Below are positions 56,081 through 63,427 of a stretch of 64,000 nucleotides of DNA, in pieces. The notes under the pieces were generated by a model, which worked only from the letters and a program-made list of their open reading frames with translations, was not told the origin of the DNA and did no database searches. The number at the start of each line of letters is the position of its first letter. Position 1 is the stretch's first letter. This stretch comes from Candidatus Parcubacteria bacterium (GTDB lineage Bacteria > Patescibacteria > Paceibacteria > UBA6257 > HR35), in NCBI GenBank assembly GCA_026004535.1, contig BPJI01000001.1, positions 310,001 to 374,000 on the forward strand, read 5' to 3'. The position numbers were made by a program, and so were the translations under genes.

Positions 56081-57841
56081 ATGCCAAAATATATTTTTGT
56101 TTGCGGAGGGGTAATGTCAGGAGTAGGTAAGGGAATCGCTACTGCTTCGATTGCTAAAATTCTATCTTGGCATGGTTATAAAGTAACCTGTCTTAAGATT
56201 GATCCTTATGTCAATGTTGATGCTGGAACGATGAATCCTTTAGAACATGGTGAAGTTTTTGTTTTGAAAGATGGGACTGAATGTGATCAAGATATGGGAC
56301 ATTATGAAAGATTTTTAAATCAAGAATTGACAAAAGTAAATTATATGACAACCGGAAGTATTTACTTATCATTAATTCAAAAAGAAAGAAGTTTGTTTTT
56401 TGATGGAAAGTGTGTTGAAGTTGTGCCTCATGTTCCCTTAGAAGTTATTGGCAAAATTAATCAAGCGCAAAAATTGACTCAGGCTGAAATTGTGATTACT
56501 GAAATTGGTGGTACAGTAGGTGAATATCAAAATTTACTCTTTCTAGAAGCAGTAAGAATTTTAAAACTTAAAAATCCAAAAGATGTTCTTTTGGTGTTAG
56601 TAAGTTATTTGCCTTATCAAGGAGAAGGAATGGAACTTAAAACAAAACCAACTCAATATTCTATTCGTACACTTAATTCTGCTGGTCTTCAGCCTGATTT
56701 TGTTTTAGCCAGAGCTCAATTTCCTTTAGATGAAAAAAGAAAAGAAAAAATTTCTTTTAATTGCGGAGTACTAAAAGAAAATATAATTTCTGCTCCTGAC
56801 GAGCATGTTGTTTATAAAATTCCTTTGAATTTTGAAAAAGAAAAATTGGGCATAAAAATTTTAAATAATTTTGGTTTGAAGCCTAAAAAAGCTCCACCAG
56901 ATAGTGATTATAAAAAATGGAAAAATCAAATTGAAAATATTAATCAATTGAAAAAACAAGTAAATATTGGTATTGTAGGTAAATATTTTAAGACTGGAGA
57001 TTTTGTTTTAGCTGATGCTTATATTTCAGTTATTGAAGCAATTAAACATGCAAGTTGGTTTTTGGGTTATCGGCCAAAAATTGTTTGGTTAAATTCAGAA
57101 GAATATGAAAAAGATAAAATAAAATTAGAGGAATTGAAAAATTATGATGGTATTATTATTCCTGGTGGTTTTGGCTCTCGAGGTATTGAAGGAAAAATTT
57201 TAGCGATTAAATATTGTCGGGAAAATAAAATTCCTTTGTTTGGTTTATGTTATGGTCTTCAACTTATGATTGTTGAATTTGCTAGGAACGTCTGTGGTTT
57301 AAAGAATGCTCAGACAACCGAGGTAAATCCTAGAACAAAATATCCGGTTATTGATATTTTGAAAGAACAAAAGAAATTATTAGAAGAAAAACTTTATGGA
57401 GGAACAATGAGATTAGGAGATTGGGAATGTGAAATAAAAAGAGGTACGATTGCTTGGAGAGCTTATGTAGAACTACGCAGAACTGACACAGAACTTAGCA
57501 GAACTGATACAGAACTAGGCAGAAGATATCAAAAAAATATTTCTGTTAGTTCTGCATTGAGTCAGTTTGTTCCACGCGTCTTAAAAGTTGTAGAAAGACA
57601 TAGACATCGTTATGAAGTTAATCCTAAATATCATAAAATTTTACAAAAGAAAGGTTTTGTTTTTTCGGGTACATCGCAAAAGGATTTATTAGTTGAAATC
57701 GGGGAATTGCCACAAAACATTCATCCTTTCTTTTTGGGAACCCAATTTCATCCAGAATTGAAATCAAGATTTTTACATCCTCATCCATTATTTGTTGAGT
57801 TTATTAAACAGAGTATAATTAGTAAAAATGAGTATTTATGA
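56081..57841 (+). CDS. pyrG: CTP synthase with an inserted repeat segment
   Basis: Makes CTP from UTP with glutamine. The synthetase domain starts KYIFVCGGVMSGVGKGIATA (P-loop) and has IDPYVNVDAGTMNP and EIGGTVGEYQ. The amidotransferase domain (about 295-575) has PGGFGSRGIEGK, the catalytic Cys in LFGLCYGLQLM and the His/Glu in GTQFHPELKSR. Length 586 is about 45 above normal. Much of the excess is at about residues 463-487, where LRRTDTELSRTDTELGRR comes from a three-fold GCAGAACTGACACAGAACTT-type word repeat, inside the amidotransferase domain but clear of its catalytic blocks. It leads a pyrimidine group with dcd. Confidence 0.94.
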   Translation: MPKYIFVCGGVMSGVGKGIATASIAKILSWHGYKVTCLKIDPYVNVDAGTMNPLEHGEVFVLKDGTECDQDMGHYERFLNQELTKVNYMTTGSIYLSLIQKERSLFFDGKCVEVVPHVPLEVIGKINQAQKLTQAEIVITEIGGTVGEYQNLLFLEAVRILKLKNPKDVLLVLVSYLPYQGEGMELKTKPTQYSIRTLNSAGLQPDFVLARAQFPLDEKRKEKISFNCGVLKENIISAPDEHVVYKIPLNFEKEKLGIKILNNFGLKPKKAPPDSDYKKWKNQIENINQLKKQVNIGIVGKYFKTGDFVLADAYISVIEAIKHASWFLGYRPKIVWLNSEEYEKDKIKLEELKNYDGIIIPGGFGSRGIEGKILAIKYCRENKIPLFGLCYGLQLMIVEFARNVCGLKNAQTTEVNPRTKYPVIDILKEQKKLLEEKLYGGTMRLGDWECEIKRGTIAWRAYVELRRTDTELSRTDTELGRRYQKNISVSSALSQFVPRVLKVVERHRHRYEVNPKYHKILQKKGFVFSGTSQKDLLVEIGELPQNIHPFFLGTQFHPELKSRFLHPHPLFVEFIKQSIISKNEYL

Positions 57842-57962
57842 AAGAGATTATTATAAAGAAAGAGATAAAAAAATTGAAAAGAAAAGTAAATCTAATTATT
57901 TTGTTTGGGCCTTAATTATTATTCTAATTTTAAGTATAATATTGAGTTCGTTAAGATTTTAA
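57828..57962 (+). CDS. 44-residue single-helix membrane protein
   Basis: A small gene that overlaps the end of pyrG by 14 bp and the dcd start by one base (TAATG). The first half is highly charged (YERDYYKERDKKIEKKSKSN) and the second half is one membrane helix (FVWALIIILILSIILSSL). No homologue is known to me. The tight overlaps on both sides argue that it is translated and may couple pyrG to dcd, but a chance frame cannot be excluded. Confidence 0.5.
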   Translation: MSIYERDYYKERDKKIEKKSKSNYFVWALIIILILSIILSSLRF

Positions 57963-58528
57963 TGGCTGGGATAAAAAACGATGAGTGGATAAAATATATG
58001 GCGAGAAAGCATAAAATGATTGATCCTTTTGTTGAAAAGCTGGTTAGTAAAGGAAAGGTTTCTTATGGCCTGTCGAGTTATGGTTATGATATGAGAGTTG
58101 CTGACGAGTTTTATATTTTTCACAATGCCTATCCAACTGAAATTATTGATCCTAAAAATGCTAAAGAAAATTATTTTATCAAACATAAAGGAAAATTTTG
58201 TATCATTCCTCCGAATTCTTTTGCTTTAGCTCGCTCTTTAGAATATTTTCGCATTCCCAGGAATGTCTTAGCCCTTGTTTTAGGTAAATCAACTTATGCT
58301 CGTTGCGGAATTATTGTTAATGTTACACCTGGAGAACCGATGTGGGAAGGTTATTTCACGATAGAAATTTCCAACACAACACCATTGCCAGCAAAAATTT
58401 ATGCTAATGAAGGAATTGCTCAAGTTATCTTTTTAGAAGCTGATGAACCTTGTAAAATTTCTTATGCTGATCGTAAGGGCAAATATCAAGGACAAAAAGG
58501 AATTGTTTTGCCAAAAATTGATAAATGA
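57962..58528 (+). CDS. dcd: dCTP deaminase
   Basis: Deaminates dCTP to dUTP for thymidylate synthesis. VSYGLSSYGYDMRVADEFYI (about residues 31-50), the active-site region RSLEYFRIPRNVLALVLGKSTYARCGI (about 90-115, split as EYFRIPRNVLALVLGKST and YARCG), and VTPGEPMWEGYFTIEISNTT with the catalytic Glu (about 122-140). Length 188 is normal. I use the start at 57962 (MAGIKNDEW); the longer frame begins inside the small membrane gene. It stands with pyrG and upstream of a PPC-domain gene. Confidence 0.94.
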   Translation: MAGIKNDEWIKYMARKHKMIDPFVEKLVSKGKVSYGLSSYGYDMRVADEFYIFHNAYPTEIIDPKNAKENYFIKHKGKFCIIPPNSFALARSLEYFRIPRNVLALVLGKSTYARCGIIVNVTPGEPMWEGYFTIEISNTTPLPAKIYANEGIAQVIFLEADEPCKISYADRKGKYQGQKGIVLPKIDK

Positions 58529-58941
58529 TTATTGAAAAATTAAATCAAAATCAATTTTTATTAAGAATTGAACCAAATGAAGAATTATTTAGTTCTTTAT
58601 TAAATTTTGCTAAAAAATATAAAATCAAGTCAGGATTTTTTTATGGAATTGGTGCAAGTAAAAAGTGTTCAATTGAAAGATATAATGAAAAGAAAAAAGA
58701 TTATGATTGTTTTGAAGTCAAAAAGCAAATGGAAATCGGAGGTTTGATTGGTAATTTAACTTTAAAAGAAAATCATCTCTATTTACATATTCATGCAACT
58801 TTAGGTGATAAAAATCTAAAAGCAATTTCAGGCCATTTGAAAGAACTTATAGTTTTTCCAACTTGTGAAATAATGTTTTTTGCTTTTAAACAAAGTATTA
58901 AAAGAGAATTTAATGAACTTACGAATTTATTTTTGATATAA
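58525..58941 (+). CDS. PPC/DUF296 domain protein
   Basis: 138 residues that fill one PPC domain: FLLRIEPNEELFSSLLNFAK (about 11-30), KSGFFYGIGASKKCSIERYN (about 37-56), and HIHATLGDKNLKAISGHLKE, split as LHIHATLGDK and ISGHL, with the His residues of the presumed metal site (about 93-106). Bacterial stand-alone PPC proteins form trimers and bind zinc; their role is unknown. The domain is found with AT-hook motifs in plants, but there is no AT-hook here. It overlaps dcd by 4 bp. Confidence 0.82.
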   Translation: MIIEKLNQNQFLLRIEPNEELFSSLLNFAKKYKIKSGFFYGIGASKKCSIERYNEKKKDYDCFEVKKQMEIGGLIGNLTLKENHLYLHIHATLGDKNLKAISGHLKELIVFPTCEIMFFAFKQSIKREFNELTNLFLI

Positions 58942-58952
58942 TAATTTAATTT

Positions 58953-59387
58953 ATGTTTAGGGCAATTGACGAAAAGATAATTAAATTTTTAAAGAAGGTT
59001 TGGCAGCCACTTGCACGTGTTTCTATTTTTATTGTTTTCTTTTATTTTGGTTTTTTGAAAGTTTTAGGTTTTAGCCCAGCAACACCTTTAGTTGAAGCTT
59101 TATTTCAAGAAACTTTAAATTTCTTTCCTTTTAGCTATTTTATTATTTTCTTTGGTTTATTTGAAATGCTTATTGGTTTAACTTTTATTATTCCTCGTTT
59201 AGAAAGATTAGCAATTTTTTTATTAATACTTCATATGATAACAACCTTTTTACCTTTAATTTTACTCCCTCAAATAACTTGGCAAAAATTTTTAGTTCCA
59301 ACTTTAGAGGGTCAATATATTATTAAAAATTTAGTTATAATTTCTTTGGCTTTTGTTATTGGCGCTCATTTAAGAAAATTTGAATGA
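58953..59387 (+). CDS. DoxX-family membrane protein
   Basis: Four membrane helices at about residues 22-42, 65-85, 90-110 and 122-140. FFYFGFLKVLGFSPATPLVE near 28-47 is the typical DoxX/DUF417 entry (F-x-x-x-G-x-L-K-x-x-x-x-x-P-A), and ELLIGL-like FEMLIGLTFIIPRLERL follows. Members are linked to thiosulfate or redox membrane complexes in other bacteria; here there are no such partners and the function is open. It ends directly at the kinase ATG. Confidence 0.7.
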   Translation: MFRAIDEKIIKFLKKVWQPLARVSIFIVFFYFGFLKVLGFSPATPLVEALFQETLNFFPFSYFIIFFGLFEMLIGLTFIIPRLERLAIFLLILHMITTFLPLILLPQITWQKFLVPTLEGQYIIKNLVIISLAFVIGAHLRKFE

Positions 59388-60266
59388 ATGTATTTATTAG
59401 GAGATGTAGGAGGTACAAAAACAAGATTGGCAATTATTGATAAAATCTATATAAATTCAAAGCAAGTTTATAGACATCTTAAACAAAATACAAAAATTTT
59501 TAACACTCCTCAAAAATATGAAGATTTTTTAGAATTAATTAAAAATTATATTCTGCGTAGTTCAGCGTCAGTTCTGCGTAGTTCTGCATTAAAAATTTGT
59601 TTTGGATTTGCTGGTCTTTTCGATCAAAAGAAAGAAAAATTAATTTACTCTCCAAATTTAAAAGATTATGTTGGCAGAAATTTAAAAAAAGATTTAGAAA
59701 AGATTTTACATCCGCGTTTATCCGTGGTACTCGAGAATGATGCTGCTTTAGCTGGTTTAGGAGAAGCATATTATGGAGCAGGAAAGAATTTTAATGTTTT
59801 TGGTTATATTACTTTAAGCACAGGAGTTGGAGGAGCTAAAATTGTTAATAAAAAAATTGATGATAATGTTTTTGGTTTTGAGCCAGGACATTTATTTATT
59901 TTAATTCAAAGTAAGACATACGATGTCTTACCATTTGAAGTTGAAGAGATTGTTGGTGGTAAAAGTTTAGAAAGAATTTTTAATAAAAAACCGGAAGAAA
60001 TAAAAGATAAAAAATTATGGGATGATCTGAGTAAAATTTTAGCAATATTTTTAGTGAATGTTTCAATTTTTTGGTCTGTTGATAAAATTATTTTAGGTGG
60101 TGGATTAACGAAAAGTTTAAATTTTAAAAAATTAAATTTTTATATTAATGAATTTAATCCCTTACCAGTTAAAATTAAAGTGATAAAATCAAAATTAGAA
60201 GAATTTTCAGGATTATACGGAGGATTGAGTTATTTAAGAAATACGGGGCATAGCGCAATTGGTTAG
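59388..60266 (+). CDS. ROK-family sugar kinase (glucokinase-like) with three in-frame repeat insertions
   Basis: Phosphorylates a hexose, probably glucose feeding the glycogen cluster. LLGDVGGTKTRLAII (residues 3-17) is the phosphate loop, VVLENDAALAGLGEAYYGAG (about 115) has the catalytic Asp, and TLSTGVGGAKI and GFEPGH follow. The ROK zinc site (C-x-C-G-x-x-G-C) is missing: between GHLFIL and VEEIVGGKSLERIF lies SKTYDVLPF, encoded by the 21-bp palindrome. Two more insertions are LRSSASVLRSSALK (about 56-69, word GTTCTGCGTAGTTCTGC) and HPRLSVV (about 107, word CCGCGTTTATCCGTGG). The 3' end runs into a truncated tRNA-Pro, whose D-arm supplies the TAG stop. Confidence 0.78.
   Translation: MYLLGDVGGTKTRLAIIDKIYINSKQVYRHLKQNTKIFNTPQKYEDFLELIKNYILRSSASVLRSSALKICFGFAGLFDQKKEKLIYSPNLKDYVGRNLKKDLEKILHPRLSVVLENDAALAGLGEAYYGAGKNFNVFGYITLSTGVGGAKIVNKKIDDNVFGFEPGHLFILIQSKTYDVLPFEVEEIVGGKSLERIFNKKPEEIKDKKLWDDLSKILAIFLVNVSIFWSVDKIILGGGLTKSLNFKKLNFYINEFNPLPVKIKVIKSKLEEFSGLYGGLSYLRNTGHSAIG
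59911..59931. repeat. 21-bp palindrome in frame inside the ROK kinase
   Basis: GTAAGACAT-ACG-ATGTCTTAC, identical to the copies at 11636 and 40555. Length 21 adds seven codons and encodes KTYDVL. Confidence 0.92.
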
Positions 60267-60290
60267 CGCACTGGCTTCGGGTGCCAGAGG
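60244..60290 (+). pseudogene. truncated tRNA-Pro (5' half and anticodon arm only)
   Basis: CGGGGCATAGCGC, a D-arm and the anticodon hairpin CTGGC-TTCGGGT-GCCAG (anticodon CGG) are present, but the T-arm and 3' acceptor strand are missing. Six bases later the complete tRNA-Pro begins. The fragment also forms the last codons of the upstream kinase gene. Confidence 0.82.
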
Positions 60291-60296
60291 TATTTT

Positions 60297-60368
60297 CGGG
60301 ATGTAGCGCAGTGGTAGCGCACCAGTTTCGGGTACTGGAGGTCGCGGGTTCAAATCCCGCCATCCCGA
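60297..60368 (+). tRNA. tRNA-Pro (CGG)
   Basis: Acceptor CGGGATG pairs with CATCCCG, discriminator A, anticodon loop TTCGGGT with CGG between CCAGT and ACTGG, T-arm GCGGGTTCAAATCCCGC. CCA is not encoded. A divergent trailer element follows. Confidence 0.94.
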
Positions 60369-60520
60369 AATAAACAATAATTAAAACGAAAAATAGGGAT
60401 GCAATTATTTGCAGCCCTCCTTTGAACCCAGCAGACAATTAGTAAGAAGCATTAACGAAAACGCAAAAACAAAGTTAAAACAAGGGGTTTATATATTAGC
60501 TTTTTCGAGATCCCTGTCTA
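60369..60520 (+). repeat. tRNA-Pro trailer element, divergent
   Basis: A hairpin (AGGGATGCAA / TTGCAGCCCT), then GAACCCAGCAGACAATTAG, GAAGCATTAACGAAAACGCA, and at about 60490 GTTTATATATTAGCTTTTTC leading to GAGATCCCTG. Order and motifs follow the Leu and CAT trailers, but the 3' mimic is much weaker. Confidence 0.5.
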
Positions 60521-60543
60521 CTTGCAGTCAGTCACTATCTCAA

Positions 60544-61107
60544 ATGAAAAAACTTATTATTTTTGAGGGGATAGATGGGAGTGGAAAGACGACTCAGGCA
60601 AGGTATTTTGCTAAAAAATTAAAAGCAGTTTATTTATTTGAACCAAAATTTTTTCGTCAGCAAATTTTTTCTTCAATTCAGCCTCTGACAGAGCTTTTTC
60701 TTTTTTTAGCTGATCGAAGCGAAGTTTATGGGCAAATAAAAAATTTTTTATTAAAGAAAAATGTGATTCTAGATCGTTCCTTTCCATCAACTTTAGCCTA
60801 TCAATTAGAGGGAAGAAATTTAAAAAAATTAATTTCAATCAATGATTATTTAAAAATTGATTTACTGGCTAGACAGAGCATTCAGCCAGATATAGTAATT
60901 ATTTTTGATTTGCCAGTAAAGGTTGCTTTATCAAGACTGAAAAAGAAAACTAAATTTGAAAAATTAAAATTTTTAGAAAAAGTAAGAAAAGCTTATTTAA
61001 AATTAGCTAAAAAGTTCGACTGGTATGTTATTGATGCTAATCAAAGCAGAGAAGAAATTAAATCTCAAATTTTTTTAATTTTACAAACAGAGGGTCTTTT
61101 AAAATAA
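60544..61107 (+). CDS. tmk: thymidylate kinase
   Basis: Phosphorylates dTMP. The P-loop is FEGIDGSGKTTQARYFAK (residues 6-23), the DRS motif lies in VILDRSFPSTLAYQ (about 74-87), and a helical LID region follows (VALSRLKKKTKFEKLKFLEK). Length 187 is somewhat shorter than usual. A longer frame starts in the tRNA-Pro trailer, so I use the ATG at 60544. The 3' end overlaps the convergent flippase gene by 50 bp. It fits functionally with dcd and pyrG nearby. Confidence 0.9.
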   Translation: MKKLIIFEGIDGSGKTTQARYFAKKLKAVYLFEPKFFRQQIFSSIQPLTELFLFLADRSEVYGQIKNFLLKKNVILDRSFPSTLAYQLEGRNLKKLISINDYLKIDLLARQSIQPDIVIIFDLPVKVALSRLKKKTKFEKLKFLEKVRKAYLKLAKKFDWYVIDANQSREEIKSQIFLILQTEGLLK

Positions 61108-62497
61108 ACAGGAAGAGAAAATAAAACAAAGCGCCAATAATTACTTTCAAAATTAAATGAACTGGCAAAATATAAATTAAAATCATCATTAAGATCGTGC
61201 TTAAGAGATAATTAGAAATTTTTACTTCTTTTAAAGAAATTGGTGCATATTTTTTTAAAATCAAATAAGCAAAAATTAAAGAAAGAAGAGAAGAAATTGA
61301 GGTAATAGCACTAGAAGCAAAATAAGAAAATTGAGGCACAAAGATTAAATTTAAAATAAAGTTTAAAACTAAAACAACAAAATCATAAATCAACAATTCT
61401 TTTCTTTTGTCTAAAGCAATTAAAGCATCAACTAAAATTAAAAGAAGGAAATTAAAAGGAATGGCAAAACTAACTAATTGAAGACCAGGATAAGCATCTA
61501 TATATTTTGAGCCAAAAATAAAAGCAATTATATCTTTAGCTAAAACGAGAAGACCTCCCAAAATTGGTAAAGAAATAAATAAAGCTAATTGAAAACCAAA
61601 AGCAATTGTTTGTTGAAATTCTTGACTATTTTTTTTAGATAAAATTGGAAAGACAGCCATTGCCAAAGCAGCAGGAAAGAAATATAAAAATTCAATTAAT
61701 TTCACAACTGAAGAATATAAACCAACATCTTTAGCCGGATGAAACCAGCCAACAATTAAACTATCTAAATAAGTAATAATTAAAAATAAAAAATTAGCAA
61801 TACCAATCGGCCAGCTTTTGTTTAAAAGATCAAAAACAATTTTTGTTTGAAAAAATTTTAAATAATTAAAAACAATTTCTTTTTTAAGTAAAAAGAAAGT
61901 AAAAATAAAACCAATAAAAGATGCTAAAAAATAAGCTTGAGCTAAAGAGTAGGGAAGAGGGTTAAGTTTTAAAAGCAAAATTCCAAAAAAGAGAAGAAGA
62001 AAATTGGTAAGTAAATGGGAAAAGGCCTGAAGCTCCATTTTTTCTTTAGCCCTAAATAATGAATAAAGAAATTCTCTTAACGTATCAAAAATAAGAAAAA
62101 TGCTTAGAATAGAAATTAGAGTTTGTGCCAAAGGGTCTTTGATAAAGAAAGATTTAGATAAATTAATAATTATTAAAGAAAGAAAAAGTAAAATAAAAAC
62201 AACTAAAAAAGCATTAGCTAAAATTTCTTTCTTTTTTCCTTGATTTTTAATGATTTCTCTAATTAAAACAGCGGTTAGACCAAAATCAGGAATAAAGGAA
62301 AAAATTAAAATAAAATTCATTGCTAAGGAAAAACTTCCTTGAAGTGATGGTCCTAAAATGCGAAAAGCATAAATAATCAAAATTGCTCTTAATAAACTAC
62401 CACCAAATCTTGCTAAAGCAATCCAAAATGAATTTTTAACAATTCTTTGTTCTTCGGAAAAATTTCTTAACAAGTATTGAAAAATTTTTTTAATCAT
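61058..62497 (-). CDS. MOP-superfamily polysaccharide flippase (Wzx/RfbX-like)
   Basis: Twelve or more hydrophobic helices over 479 residues. The N-terminus NSFWIALARFGGSLLRAILI and FRILGPSLQGSFSLAMNFIL are typical of oligosaccharide flippases, as are DFGLTAVLIREI and the middle TYLDSLIVGWFHPAKDVGLY. It would flip a lipid-linked sugar across the membrane. MurJ is an alternative, but the V-G-x-Y/S pattern is closer to Wzx. No glycosyltransferases for such a sugar lie next to it. The gene starts next to a CCGGAT array and ends inside tmk. Confidence 0.82.
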   Translation of the reverse strand: MIKKIFQYLLRNFSEEQRIVKNSFWIALARFGGSLLRAILIIYAFRILGPSLQGSFSLAMNFILIFSFIPDFGLTAVLIREIIKNQGKKKEILANAFLVVFILLFLSLIIINLSKSFFIKDPLAQTLISILSIFLIFDTLREFLYSLFRAKEKMELQAFSHLLTNFLLLFFGILLLKLNPLPYSLAQAYFLASFIGFIFTFFLLKKEIVFNYLKFFQTKIVFDLLNKSWPIGIANFLFLIITYLDSLIVGWFHPAKDVGLYSSVVKLIEFLYFFPAALAMAVFPILSKKNSQEFQQTIAFGFQLALFISLPILGGLLVLAKDIIAFIFGSKYIDAYPGLQLVSFAIPFNFLLLILVDALIALDKRKELLIYDFVVLVLNFILNLIFVPQFSYFASSAITSISSLLSLIFAYLILKKYAPISLKEVKISNYLLSTILMMILIYILPVHLILKVIIGALFYFLFLFILKDPLFVKLKKFEI

Positions 62498-62541
62498 TTA
62501 TAATTTGATTAACGCAGACAGCAACAGAAAAAATATTTTCT

Positions 62542-62896
62542 GCCCGGATATTAACCGGATAAGTTACCCGGATTCTTACCGGATATACTACCCGGATTCT
62601 TACCGGATAATATTTCATTATTTTACCCGGATATTAACCGGATGATAGCTACCCGGATTTAGACCGGATATACTACCCAGCTATAAACCGGATGATTTAT
62701 AAAATATTTTTTATCCGGTATTCATATCCGGGTAAAATAATCCGGGTGGCTATCCGGGTAATCTATTCCGGTAAGTTATCCGGGTAAAACAATCCGGTAT
62801 TTATCCGGGTAATCCATCCGGTTGACTATCCGGTTAATATTTTAATATCCGGTAATCATCCGGGTAAATAAATATCCGGTTGATTATCCGGGTTAA
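62542..62896. repeat. CCGGAT two-armed repeat array, longest left arm
   Basis: This gap of about 400 bp without a gene holds the array. The left arm runs to about 62695 (TACCCGGATTCTTACCGGAT repeated almost exactly twice near 62566-62605). The right arm runs from about 62712 to 62896 in ATCCGG orientation and reaches within 10 bp of the PAP2 ATG. The array lies between two divergent envelope genes. Confidence 0.9.
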
Positions 62897-62902
62897 AGAT
62901 AT

Positions 62903-63427
62903 ATGACCAACATCCTTTTACAATATTATCAAAAATATCCATTTATTTTTAATTATTTTGATTTTCTGCGTGATTTATTATTAGCTTTCCAATTAATTTT
63001 AATATTTAGTTTTATCTTTGCTTCAAAAAAATGGAAATATATTTTTTATTATTTGTCTATTTTTTTATTTGCTTTTTTAGTCGCAACATTTTTTAAATCT
63101 TATTTTCCTTCACTAAGACCAATTTCTTATTTTTGCGAAACTCAAAATTTAATCTGTGATGGTCTGCGTTATGATAGTTTTCCTTCTCGACATACGTTGA
63201 TTTCTTTTGCTTCATCATTAACGTTGATTTTTCAAAATTTCAAGCTCGGTATTTTTTCTTTAGCTTTAACAATATTGATTGCTATTTTGAGTTTGCTCTC
63301 TCTTCGGCATTGGTTAATTGACGTAATTTTTGGTTTTATTTTTGGTTTTATTGTCTTTTGGATTTTGTTTAAACTTTCAAAGTTTTTTAATTGGTTTGAT
63401 GTTAATCAAAGACAAAGCAAAGCCTAA
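62903..63427 (+). CDS. PAP2-family membrane phosphatase
   Basis: Five or six membrane helices in 174 residues. The three PAP2 motifs are visible: FKSYFPSLRP (about 68-77, K-x6-RP), SFPSRHTLIS (about 95-104, PSGH-like with Arg for Gly) and SLRHWLIDVIFG (about 133-144). It probably dephosphorylates a lipid pyrophosphate such as undecaprenyl-PP or a phosphatidic acid. It diverges from the flippase across the repeat array and converges on argS with about 50 bp of overlap. Confidence 0.82.
   Translation: MTNILLQYYQKYPFIFNYFDFLRDLLLAFQLILIFSFIFASKKWKYIFYYLSIFLFAFLVATFFKSYFPSLRPISYFCETQNLICDGLRYDSFPSRHTLISFASSLTLIFQNFKLGIFSLALTILIAILSLLSLRHWLIDVIFGFIFGFIVFWILFKLSKFFNWFDVNQRQSKA

Noticed and set aside
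60369..60520. Placing the tRNA-Pro trailer with the same confidence as the others
   Set aside because: The hairpin and core order match, but the T-arm imitation is only a short TTCGAGATCCC stretch, so I keep it as a weak member.
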